Shown here piece by piece: positions 34,177-41,201 of a stretch of DNA of 64,000 nucleotides. Source of the stretch: Candidatus Saccharibacteria bacterium (GTDB lineage: Bacteria > Patescibacteriota > Saccharimonadia > Saccharimonadales > Saccharimonadaceae); NCBI GenBank assembly GCA_016432585.1, contig CP066696.1:310001-374000 (forward strand), in the 5' to 3' direction. The notes under the pieces are model-generated. The model was not told where the DNA came from. It did no database searches and saw nothing but the letters and a program-made list of their open reading frames with translations. The position numbers and the translations under genes were made by a program. The number at the start of each line of letters is the position of its first letter. Position 1 is the first letter of the stretch.

Positions 34177-35699
34177 TAGTTGAACTTTATATCGGGGTAG
34201 ATATCTTTGGTGGTTTCGTCGACCTCGCTTTTTAGCTGAGGGAAAGGAATACCTTCGCGCGCAGAAATACCCTCTAGGCTCCAGAAAATTCGCTCGCTGT
34301 AGCCAAGCCCACAGGCTGGTGGCATGCCATATTCGAGTGCTTCTACGAAATCGATATCAAGCATTTGCGCCTCGTCATCGCCGGCGTCGCGCATTTTTTG
34401 CTGCTCTTTAAAGCGGTTTAGCTGATCGATTGGGTCGTTGAGCTCGCTGAATGCCTTACACATTTCGCTTCCACCGAATACAAGATTGAATTGTTCGGTG
34501 AGACGCGTGTCGCTAGCGTTTGTTTTTGCCAAAGGTTGCATAAACACAGGAATATCAACAAGGAAAACGGGACCAGCGATTGTTTTGCGGTATTTTTTCC
34601 ATAGTTTATCAAGGCTGCGAATACGATTATCGGTCTTTTCAACTTCTAAGTTCTCGGCCTTTAGTTTCGCCTGGATTTCTGGCATTTCGGATTCAAAAAC
34701 GTCGATATCGTATTGGTCTTTTAGGATTTTTACAAAGCTAATACGTTCAAAATGCTCGCCGTCTTTGCCAAAATCCACCTGTTGGCCATCGGCAAGAGTA
34801 AACTGCCGCGTGCCCCATGTCTTATCACAGACATAGCGGATCATTTCTTCGGTGAGTTCCATGCCCATTTCCCAGTCGGCAGAAGCCCAGTACCATTCCA
34901 TGGCGTTGTGCTCGGGAAGGTGTTCGTCGCTGTAGTTTTCGTTGCGGAAACGAGGCCCGATTTCGAATACTTTTTCGAACCCAGCAACGAGCAGACGCTT
35001 TAGGGGTAGTTCGTGGCTGATCCTCAAGAAGAAATCCTGGCCAAGCGCGTCCATATGAGTGACAAATGGATTTGCATCGGCGCCGCCGGCGGTTACTTCG
35101 AGGACATTGTTGTTAACCTCAATGAAGTCTTTTGAGTTTAAAAAGTCACGGGTTGCTTGCCAAAACTTAGAGCGGCGGACAAACCGGTTGCGAACGTCGA
35201 TATTAACGTTCATGTCAACATATCGGCGGCGAAGTCGCTCTTCTTTGTCGGTAAAGCTTTCGTGGTCGAGCGGCATAGGTCGGAGCGTTTTTGTAATAAG
35301 CTTGAGCTCGGATAGGGCAAGTGAAACCTCGCCGGTCTTTGTTTTGATAACCTCGCCAGTTGCCTCAATAAAGTCGCCCGTATCAAGCAGATTGAGATCC
35401 TCGATACCGATGAACCCCTTACTGCTATTAGAGGGCTGTAGATTTTGCGCCTGTAAAAAGAGTTGAACTGAACCAGAAAAATCTCGCACAACGATAAAAG
35501 CTATTTTACCGAATTTTCGAATCGACTTGATACGCCCAAAGACTGTTTCGGACTTTCCATTTAGGGTATCAAAATTAGCCGAGATAGCATCGGCCATAAC
35601 GGTTCGGTTAGCTTTGGCGGGATACGGATTGTAGCCCATGCTATGCAGCTTTTCTAGTTTTTTAATTCGCTCTTCGCGAAACTCTTTCATTGTAGCCAT
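34176..35699 (-). CDS. lysS: Lysyl-tRNA synthetase, class II
   Basis: This 507-residue protein has the N-terminal OB-fold anticodon domain (FGRIKSIRKFGKIAFIVVRD) and a class II catalytic core: ERLRRRYVDMN, GGADANPFVTHMDAL, motif 2 VFEIGPRFRNEN and motif 3 GLGYSERIFWSLEG. Motif 3 is somewhat unlike the common GLGIDR form. ATG 35699 (MATMKEF) is chosen over a longer frame because TATACT (35711-35706, minus strand) ends exactly six bases before it. The gene is flanked on both sides by GC-rich cassettes. Confidence 0.9.
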   Translation of the reverse strand: MATMKEFREERIKKLEKLHSMGYNPYPAKANRTVMADAISANFDTLNGKSETVFGRIKSIRKFGKIAFIVVRDFSGSVQLFLQAQNLQPSNSSKGFIGIEDLNLLDTGDFIEATGEVIKTKTGEVSLALSELKLITKTLRPMPLDHESFTDKEERLRRRYVDMNVNIDVRNRFVRRSKFWQATRDFLNSKDFIEVNNNVLEVTAGGADANPFVTHMDALGQDFFLRISHELPLKRLLVAGFEKVFEIGPRFRNENYSDEHLPEHNAMEWYWASADWEMGMELTEEMIRYVCDKTWGTRQFTLADGQQVDFGKDGEHFERISFVKILKDQYDIDVFESEMPEIQAKLKAENLEVEKTDNRIRSLDKLWKKYRKTIAGPVFLVDIPVFMQPLAKTNASDTRLTEQFNLVFGGSEMCKAFSELNDPIDQLNRFKEQQKMRDAGDDEAQMLDIDFVEALEYGMPPACGLGYSERIFWSLEGISAREGIPFPQLKSEVDETTKDIYPDIKFN

Positions 35700-35785
35700 G
35701 CAGTTAGTATACCAGAGGTGGCCAACTTCCTTAAGTATTTTATTGAGGTTGCTTGGTTGTTGGGTTTGGTTTGTACGACAAGATA

Positions 35786-35834
35786 TGAAAAGCCACCCAC
35801 GAGGGCGACTCTTCACCTTTCGCTTCGTGGGTGG
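35786..35834 (-). terminator. Terminator of cassette F
   Basis: On the minus strand CCACCCACGA pairs with TCGTGGGTGG, then CTTTTC. Confidence 0.8.
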
Positions 35835-35846
35835 GATAGCAGGGAG

Positions 35847-36563
35847 TCAGTCGGTAGTGTCTCGCCGGGCAAGCGAGATTGCTACGCGGACTGCCTTGCT
35901 GAGGTAGCCGTACAGGCTGCCGATTGCCAGTGGGATCGCGAATGTCACGAGAGAACCACATACGAGCACTCCTTCGGGCGTCATGGGGAGGAGTATCCAT
36001 CCGAGGAAGACCGCTGCACACTCGACACCCATCTTGACTTTGCCGATATTGCTGGCGCCCGCTTTCTCGGAGGTGCCCTGGCTGTTTACGAGCGCGCCAC
36101 TGACGGCTCCGGCCATGATGTTCGCCAGCTCGATGCTGGCTAAGACAATGGCCGCCTTCCAGAAGAAGGGGGAGTCGAACTTGAGGCATAGCCCGTAGAC
36201 GAGCCCTCCGATAAGCAGCTTGTCGCTGAGCGGATCGAAGATTGCCCCGAAGACCGATGTCACCTTGAGTCGGCGAGCGAGCGTGCCATCGATGCCATCG
36301 CTGAGAACCAGCAGTAGAATGACGACGATGTATGTCCAGCGCTCCGGGCTGCTTGTTGCGTGATAGATGCCCCAGGCCGCCGCCCCGCCCAGGATTGCCC
36401 TTAGAACGGATATGGCGTTTGGGATATTTCTCACGACCCTACTGTTGGTGTGAGGTTCGAGAACGATCGCGAGGGGTTCTACGAGGAGGCTAAAAAACCA
36501 CCTACTCCACTCGACGAGCCGTCCGGTGAACGTTACTCGGCTGCTTTTAGCAGAGCTGACCAT
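35847..36563 (-). CDS. CDP-alcohol phosphatidyltransferase (PgsA-like), cassette F
   Basis: This 238-residue membrane enzyme has the exact CDP-alcohol phosphotransferase signature D-x2-DG-x2-AR-x8-G-x3-D-x3-D (D89, D92, G93, A96, R97, G106, D110, D114). About six transmembrane helices are present. It should transfer a phosphatidyl group from CDP-diacylglycerol to an alcohol such as glycerol-3-phosphate or inositol; the acceptor is not readable. The gene is GC-rich, with AAGGAG ten bases before the ATG, and a -10 TATACT (36618-36613) on the minus strand. An N-terminal ~40-residue extension is unusual. Confidence 0.82.
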   Translation of the reverse strand: MVSSAKSSRVTFTGRLVEWSRWFFSLLVEPLAIVLEPHTNSRVVRNIPNAISVLRAILGGAAAWGIYHATSSPERWTYIVVILLLVLSDGIDGTLARRLKVTSVFGAIFDPLSDKLLIGGLVYGLCLKFDSPFFWKAAIVLASIELANIMAGAVSGALVNSQGTSEKAGASNIGKVKMGVECAAVFLGWILLPMTPEGVLVCGSLVTFAIPLAIGSLYGYLSKAVRVAISLARRDTTD

Positions 36564-36687
36564 GCTTCTCCATCTCCTTCGGTTGAATGGTTGGGATCGG
36601 CATTTGAAGTGTAGTATATAATTGTTATATTTTCAAATTTGTATTCTTGAATGGTGGCCCTAGTATGGAAATATTGCGACATAATCA

Positions 36688-36726
36688 ATTATATTATATA
36701 ATTACATTAGTAATGTATTGCATTGC
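36688..36726 (+). promoter_or_regulatory. Promoter and 5' stem-loop of cassette G
   Basis: TTGCGA, 17-base spacer and TATAAT precede the perfect hairpin TACATTA-G-TAATGTA, which lies at the predicted mRNA start in an AT-rich region shared with divergent cassette F. Confidence 0.55.
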
Positions 36727-36728
36727 TC

Positions 36729-37410
36729 GTTTGACCTACGGAGGTGAACGTATTCATGGATTCGACGCCGGGCAAGCTCGGTATCGTTCCGGGACTGCGA
36801 TGGATGCTGGCAAGTTCGCGTTGGTCGCCCTGGGCGCCCGCACTGATCATGCTGGTCATTCCAGAGCTCATCGCTATCGGCCTTGAAGGTCGCGTGGCAA
36901 ACCCGTTCAAGCAGTACCTGGGTGTTTTCCCGGGCGACCTCTTTCTGAGTTTCGCCATCGGGTCTGCCTTCTGGCTGGCGATGTACCATATGGCGCCTTC
37001 GGGTCGCCAGCGGTGGTACGCCAGCTGGCAATGGCAGGTGTGGTGCGTGGTGTCCGGACTGATGTTCGCGGGCTCGGTCTTCTACGGCGAGCTCAGCAAC
37101 ACTCTCTACCGCCACGTGCCAGAGGCCGCCTACACCCAGGCGCAGTTCGTGAGTCCGACTAACCTGTTCCACTACGTGATCGTGGCGGTGATGAGTTACA
37201 TGCTGTGGGCTGTTGTTTTGCCCGCGCTGATTCACTCGCCGCGGCGGTTCTGGTGGCTCAAGGTGCTGATCGTTCTGGCCCTGCTGGGCTGGGCGGTCTG
37301 CGCGATCGTGCTGGACAACAGTCTGCCACGGCCCAACCTGGACGATGTCCACGGTGAGTGGTTCGGCGGCTGGTACCGGGACTGAACCCGAACCTACCGA
37401 AAGGTCGAAC
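36729..37410 (+). repeat. Complementary arms flanking cassette G gene
   Basis: GTTTGACCT-A-CGG-AGG (36729-36744) matches CCT-A-CCG-AA-AGGTCGAAC (37393-37410) in about fifteen pairs with one G-U and small bulges. The first arm includes part of the Shine-Dalgarno GGAGGTGA (36740-36747). Confidence 0.45.
36756..37385 (+). CDS. Multi-pass membrane protein, cassette G
   Basis: This 209-residue protein is not recognised. It has about five transmembrane helices, rich in tryptophan and proline, with HMAPSGRQRWY and PRRFWWLKVL loops. ATG 36756 with GGAGGTGA eight bases upst. Confidence 0.55.
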   Translation: MDSTPGKLGIVPGLRWMLASSRWSPWAPALIMLVIPELIAIGLEGRVANPFKQYLGVFPGDLFLSFAIGSAFWLAMYHMAPSGRQRWYASWQWQVWCVVSGLMFAGSVFYGELSNTLYRHVPEAAYTQAQFVSPTNLFHYVIVAVMSYMLWAVVLPALIHSPRRFWWLKVLIVLALLGWAVCAIVLDNSLPRPNLDDVHGEWFGGWYRD

Positions 37411-37412
37411 TG

Positions 37413-37453
37413 GCCGCTCGCACCTGGTGTACTACCGGGGCGAGCGGCTGTTT
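37413..37453 (+). terminator. Terminator of cassette G
   Basis: GCCGCTCGC pairs with GCGAGCGGC, followed by TGTTT. Confidence 0.7.
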
Positions 37454-37530
37454 GATGCCTCGTTAACGCTTTTTATAGATATATGTTATAGTATATGTAG
37501 TCACACTCCCTCATGACGGAGCTGAGAGTT

Positions 37531-37752
37531 ATGGTAAGGAAAAATAGGGTGCCGGACTCGTCGACAGACGACACGGTGCCGATCCCGCGTGACAGCTCGG
37601 GCTGTACGCCCGACCCGTACGCCGTCAATAATCCTCACGTGAGGACCAACTTCGGTACTACCGACGGCGACGCCCATCTCCGACCGACGGTCGAAGTCCC
37701 TGGTGGCGTCTCGTCGGATCCGCCGCAGACAAGGAGTGATGGCCGCCGGTAG
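37531..37752 (+). CDS. Small proline-rich polar protein, cassette H
   Basis: This 73-residue protein is polar, rich in Pro, Asp, Thr and Arg, has no hydrophobic helix and is likely disordered (for example DDTVPIPRDSSGCTPDP). No family is recognised and coding potential is uncertain. ATG 37531 is preferred over ATG 37513 because GGAG lies nine bases upstream. Promoter-like TTAACG-N18-TATAGT precedes it. Its stop codon lies inside the arm of a long hairpin. Confidence 0.4.
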   Translation: MVRKNRVPDSSTDDTVPIPRDSSGCTPDPYAVNNPHVRTNFGTTDGDAHLRPTVEVPGGVSSDPPQTRSDGRR

Positions 37753-37815
37753 GTGGCAGCCGCGTGGCAGAGGGCTGGTTCAGCCTCTGCCACGAAGGCG
37801 AAATGCCGCCTACCG
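37747..37815 (+). terminator. Long nested hairpin at the end of cassette H
   Basis: Outer arms CGGTAGGTGGCA (37747-37758) and TGCCGCCTACCG (37804-37815) pair over twelve positions with one G-U; inner arms GTGGCAGAGG (37764-37773) and CCTCTGCCAC (37784-37793) pair perfectly. It includes the stop codon of cassette H. No T-run follows. Confidence 0.6.
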
Positions 37816-37829
37816 ATTATTCAAGTTTA

Positions 37830-38693
37830 TTAGTTATTGTTGTTTAAAGTATTCAAGACATCTCCTTTCTTTGCGGCATTAATCATGCGCGTCAGGCCGA
37901 TGCCACCGCCTGAGCGTGGAAAGAAATCGAGTTTAAGAAAGTCGTTGAGTTCGCGTTCAACTCGATCTTTTCCAAATAATTGGAATAGCTTTTCGGCGTA
38001 TTTACCGTTAGAAATCGTATAGAAGCTTTCCTTCATTGCGATTGGGTCGGTGCTGCGCTCGGCACTTCCTATGGTTTCGTCGCCGTACATAATAACGTCG
38101 ATTTTATGCGCATGCGAATCGCCATTCTTTTTCATGTTCCAGAATGGCGATGTGTAGGTAGGAAAGTCGCTGCAAAAAACGACGGGGCTGAAGTCTTTTT
38201 CCATGCGGTTTTCGTGAGCGTGGGTAAGCTCCTCGGTTTCATAATGCGCTTTAAGCTCGTCGTAGGTTTTGTAGGTAAAAGAACTGGATTCGCCAAACCC
38301 TAGGTATTCGAGGAGTTCGGTGTTGAATGCCTCGAGATCTTTTATGCCGCCCTTTAGTTCGTACTCGAACATGGGAAAGATAAGCTTATGGCGACCAGGA
38401 ACGGGATTTTGCTCGTTTCGGTAGCTGGTGCTGACACAAAAAACACCGGCCAATTGCGGCCGGGTAAGAAGTTCGTATTCGAGCCACATCTGGCCTGTTT
38501 GTGGTAACGGCCAGACTTCGCCGGCATATTCGTACGTAGCGACAGTATCGGGGTCTTCACAGGCCGCGAGAATGCTAAGGCGGTCCTGCGTGTTTACTTC
38601 GATAAAGTTTTTATCGAGGCAGAACTGTCGCAATTTATTAACGATTTCGCTAAACGCGATGATATCCTCGACGCCCTTGTAGTTGTCTTGCAT
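37830..38693 (-). CDS. Class II aminoacyl-tRNA-synthetase-like protein, probable asparagine synthetase A type
   Basis: This 287-residue protein is a class II synthetase core without an anticodon-binding domain. Motif 2 is VSTSYRNEQNPVPGRHKLIF and motif 3 SGGGIGLTRMINA; IGSAERSTDP and FPMFEYE line the active site. It resembles AspRS/AsnRS-derived asparagine synthetases (as in archaea), which amidate aspartate using ATP and ammonia; a tRNA-modification or amino-acid-activating role is possible. AGGAGG lies five bases before the ATG. The ~155-base leader holds a nine-residue ORF with two Asn codons and an intrinsic terminator, suggesting attenuation. Confidence 0.65.
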   Translation of the reverse strand: MQDNYKGVEDIIAFSEIVNKLRQFCLDKNFIEVNTQDRLSILAACEDPDTVATYEYAGEVWPLPQTGQMWLEYELLTRPQLAGVFCVSTSYRNEQNPVPGRHKLIFPMFEYELKGGIKDLEAFNTELLEYLGFGESSSFTYKTYDELKAHYETEELTHAHENRMEKDFSPVVFCSDFPTYTSPFWNMKKNGDSHAHKIDVIMYGDETIGSAERSTDPIAMKESFYTISNGKYAEKLFQLFGKDRVERELNDFLKLDFFPRSGGGIGLTRMINAAKKGDVLNTLNNNN

Positions 38694-38723
38694 GTGTCCT
38701 CCTGTTATTTGGTTATTAGTGCA

Positions 38724-38749
38724 TAAAAAAACAACCCCTAGGGGTTGTT
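38724..38749 (-). terminator. Attenuator-like terminator before the asparagine-synthetase-like gene
   Basis: On the minus strand AACAACCCC-TA-GGGGTTGTT forms a nine-pair palindromic stem (tip pairs open) ending in T7, 30 bases upstream of the gene. Its 3' arm and T-run can alternatively pair with GCATAAAAACAA at the start of the leader ORF. Confidence 0.7.
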
Positions 38750-38777
38750 AATAAAAAATAAGGTGCCTGTTGCTATC

Positions 38778-38807
38778 TTAAGCATTGGACGCCTTGTTTT
38801 TATGCAT
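38778..38807 (-). CDS. Candidate leader peptide MHKNKASNA
   Basis: A nine-codon ORF starts eight bases after the weak -10 TAAGCT on the minus strand (-35 TTGTCG, 17-base spacer) and reads MHKNKASNA. Two of nine codons are Asn (AAC, AAT); two are Lys and two Ala. Its stop codon lies in the loop of a hairpin formed by AAGGCGTC and GGCACCTT. Consistent with a translated attenuator leader controlling amino-acid supply, not proven. Confidence 0.45.
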   Translation of the reverse strand: MHKNKASNA

Positions 38808-38851
38808 TACCAGCAAGCTTAGCACAACCGTTTTGCCGCGACAAGCCGAAT

Positions 38852-39415
38852 CTATTTGTTTTGTGCGGCCCTAAGCAAAAGAGAGAGCGTGGGAAGGGTA
38901 GAAGCTGGAAATTCTCGTCGCATAACAATCCATGCGCTCGTTCCATCGTAAAGGAGGATAAGTTGCTGAGCTAGCTGATCGGGCTTGTGGGCATTCATTG
39001 CTACGGCTTGTTCGTGAAAGAAAGCGTAAAGCCTACCTTTGAAATCGCGCGCTGCGGATACAGCCAGCTCGTTAGAGTCGCGAAGCTCGATACTTGAGTT
39101 CATAAGAACGCAGCCATAGAAATCCTTTACCTTCGCCATTGGCTCTACCATTTTAAAGACGTGGGTAATGCGTTCTGCCGGAGTGGTCAGATTTGTATTT
39201 GTACAAGCTTCAAACCACGACTCACCAAGGTTTGTTATGGCTGCCGACACCAACGCTTCTTTTGAAGGAAAGTATTTGTAGAGTGTGCGTTTTGATACCT
39301 CTGCCTCGAGACATATCCTATCGACACCTACGGCGTTAATACCATATCGCGCAAAAAGCCGGGCGGCTGTGCCGACAATCCGCTCTTTCGGTTTTTCGCT
39401 GCCAATGTTGGTCAT
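38852..39415 (-). CDS. TetR-family transcriptional regulator
   Basis: This 187-residue protein has an N-terminal TetR helix-turn-helix: IVGTAARLFARYGINAVGVD and EAEVSKRTLYKYFPSKEALV. The C-terminal ligand domain is variable. ATG 39415 is selected because TATAAT (39427-39422, minus strand) ends exactly six bases before it; longer in-frame starts lie within the promoter. It is divergent from an SRPBCC gene with a palindromic operator between, so it probably represses both. Confidence 0.9.
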   Translation of the reverse strand: MTNIGSEKPKERIVGTAARLFARYGINAVGVDRICLEAEVSKRTLYKYFPSKEALVSAAITNLGESWFEACTNTNLTTPAERITHVFKMVEPMAKVKDFYGCVLMNSSIELRDSNELAVSAARDFKGRLYAFFHEQAVAMNAHKPDQLAQQLILLYDGTSAWIVMRREFPASTLPTLSLLLRAAQNK

Positions 39416-39433
39416 GCGATTATTATAACAAAA

Positions 39434-39468
39434 GTACTTGCAAAAGTAAACAGATCTGTGTACTATTG
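39434..39468 (+). promoter_or_regulatory. Promoter and TetR operator of the SRPBCC gene
   Basis: The near-palindrome GTAAACAGATCTGTGTAC (39446-39463, 16 of 18 symmetric, core ACAGATCTGT perfect) occupies the spacer of a TTGCAA-N17-TACTAT promoter. Binding there would block transcription. Confidence 0.6.
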
Positions 39469-39498
39469 CAATGTTAACTATTGAAAACAGGAGAAAAA

Positions 39499-39972
39499 AT
39501 GAATAATTACACAGCATCATTTGTGGTCGACCAATCGCCCGAAGAAGTGTTTAAGGCCATAACGAACGTTCGCGGATGGTGGGGACAGGGTATTGTTGGT
39601 GGCACCGAAAAAGAGGGCGACGAATTTATTTTCGAAGTTCCCGATGTACACCGTTCTGTACAGAAGTTAGTAGAAGTTATTCCGAATGAAAAGATGGTAT
39701 GGCTCGTTACAGAGAGCAACATGACGTTTATTAAGGATGCGGAAGAGTGGGTTGGAACAAAGATTATCTTTGCTATTACAAAAGATGGCGACAAGACCAA
39801 GCTTACCTTTACTCACGAAGGGCTTGTTCCTGAGGTAGAATGCTACCAGTTTTGTATGCCGGCGTGGGATCAGTATATAAAGGGCAGCTTGTACAAGTTA
39901 ATCACCAAAGGTGAAGGCACGCCAAATCTCGAGGAAAAGCCTGATTTTGTGAAGCCTGAAAAAGTTTCGTAA
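39499..39972 (+). CDS. SRPBCC/AHSA1-like domain protein
   Basis: This 157-residue protein has the AHSA1-type helix-grip fold pattern: ASFVVDQSPEEVFKAITNVR, GWWGQGIVGGTEKEGDEF, KTKLTFTHEGLVPEVECYQF and a C-terminal amphipathic helix ending LYKLITKGEG. Such proteins bind hydrophobic ligands or act in resistance and signalling. ATG 39499 is preferred because AGGAG lies shortly upstream. It is divergent from the TetR regulator, which likely controls it. Confidence 0.82.
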   Translation: MNNYTASFVVDQSPEEVFKAITNVRGWWGQGIVGGTEKEGDEFIFEVPDVHRSVQKLVEVIPNEKMVWLVTESNMTFIKDAEEWVGTKIIFAITKDGDKTKLTFTHEGLVPEVECYQFCMPAWDQYIKGSLYKLITKGEGTPNLEEKPDFVKPEKVS

Positions 39973-39993
39973 AAACTAGTTCGTGGATCAGTC

Positions 39994-40030
39994 GCCCCTC
40001 ACGCGCGCTCGCATAGAGGGGCTTTTACTT
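39994..40030 (+). terminator. Terminator after the SRPBCC gene
   Basis: GCCCCTC (39994-40000) pairs with GAGGGGC (40016-40022), followed by TTTTACTTT. Confidence 0.75.
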
Positions 40031-40097
40031 TATGGAGCCATTGCAGGTTAGCGTTGCCTACCGAACTTCAGGGTTTGCAACTTGTTATACTGTCACT

Positions 40098-40715
40098 ATG
40101 GAAAAAGTTGATTTCAAAAAAACGCTCGACAGCTACAAGTCTCAAAATCATAAATTTCGCATTGTTGAAATTCCGAAGCGACAGTACCTTATGGTAGACG
40201 GGCATGGTGATCCGAATAGCTCGAAAGAATTTAAAGACGCGATCGAGGCGCTGTATCCGGTTGCCTATAAACTGAAGTTTGCCAGTAAACAGCAACTTGG
40301 CAAAGATTATGTTGTTATGCCGCTCGAAGGTCTTTGGTGGGCTGAGGATATGACAAAGTTTACGACGGCGCGGGATAAATCTGAGTGGGATTTTACGCTT
40401 ATGATTATGCAGCCAGATTGGATAACCGAAGAGATGTTTGCGGCGGCTATGAAAAAAGTTACCGATAAGAATCCTCCGGCAAGCATTGCTAAAGTGAGGT
40501 TTGAGACCCTGAACGAAGCTACTTGCGTGCAGACGCTTCATATTGGATCGTTCGATGACGAGTCGGCTATTCTCGATGAAATGCATAATGAGTTTATTCC
40601 AGAACAAGGCTGTGTAATGACTGGGAAACATCACGAAATATATCTCAGCGACTTTAGAAAAGTCGCGCCTGAAAAACTGCGTACAATATTACGACAGCCC
40701 GTTGTTCGCAAATAG
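40098..40715 (+). CDS. GyrI-like small-molecule-binding domain protein
   Basis: This 205-residue protein resembles the GyrI-like family: IVEIPKRQYLMVDGHGDPNS, ALYPVAYKLKF, MPLEGLWWAEDM and TLHIGSFDDES. Members bind or hydrolyse cyclic or drug-like small molecules. ATG 40098 is chosen because TATACT (40086-40091) ends exactly six bases before it; an earlier in-frame start at 40032 would precede the promoter. Confidence 0.8.
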   Translation: MEKVDFKKTLDSYKSQNHKFRIVEIPKRQYLMVDGHGDPNSSKEFKDAIEALYPVAYKLKFASKQQLGKDYVVMPLEGLWWAEDMTKFTTARDKSEWDFTLMIMQPDWITEEMFAAAMKKVTDKNPPASIAKVRFETLNEATCVQTLHIGSFDDESAILDEMHNEFIPEQGCVMTGKHHEIYLSDFRKVAPEKLRTILRQPVVRK

Positions 40716-40778
40716 TATGTGACATTCAAGAACGGTATTTGTGATATGCTATAGCTACAACCATAAGAGGTATTTATC

Positions 40779-41183
40779 ATGAACGAAGAACGTGACGAAC
40801 AGACCACTGAAGTACGAGATACTAACGAGCGTCAGGGAAGCACTAACATTCGACGCCAAAGTGTAACGACGGCGACAAAGGTAGATGCCGGAATTGTGGC
40901 ACGCCGTATTGTGTATTATGTTGTGGGCGTTATTATTGCACTGCTTGCACTGCGTATCGTTTTGCTTTTACTTGCGGCAAACGAAGGATCGGCCTTTGTT
41001 GATTTTGTCTATGCGGTAAGTGGGCTATTTGCAATGCCATTTTACGGAATGTTTAACTACACGCCAACCTATGGACAATCTGTTTTTGAAATCAGTAGCC
41101 TTGTAGCGATTATCGTATATGCGCTTATTGGCATGGGTATTGCAAAGCTTTTCTCGTTAACGAAATCCGAAGACGCCGTTTAG
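40779..41183 (+). CDS. YggT-like small membrane protein
   Basis: This 134-residue protein has a polar N-terminal ~38 residues and then three hydrophobic helices; RIVLLLLAANEGSAFVDFVY followed by MPFYGMF resembles the YggT arrangement. The role is unknown; YggT proteins are linked to osmotic stress and envelope. AAGAGG lies about eight bases before the ATG. Confidence 0.55.
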   Translation: MNEERDEQTTEVRDTNERQGSTNIRRQSVTTATKVDAGIVARRIVYYVVGVIIALLALRIVLLLLAANEGSAFVDFVYAVSGLFAMPFYGMFNYTPTYGQSVFEISSLVAIIVYALIGMGIAKLFSLTKSEDAV

Positions 41184-41201
41184 TCTCGTACGACTCTATT
41201 C

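Noticed and set aside
35740-37352. Long antisense ORFs over GC-rich cassettes F and G
   Set aside because: High GC lowers stop-codon frequency, which produces spurious open frames; only the frames with Shine-Dalgarno, motifs and hairpins in register were kept.
38694-38850. T-box riboswitch for the synthetase-like gene
   Set aside because: The T-box consensus AGGGTGGNACCGCG is not present; the short leader ORF and terminator fit attenuation better.
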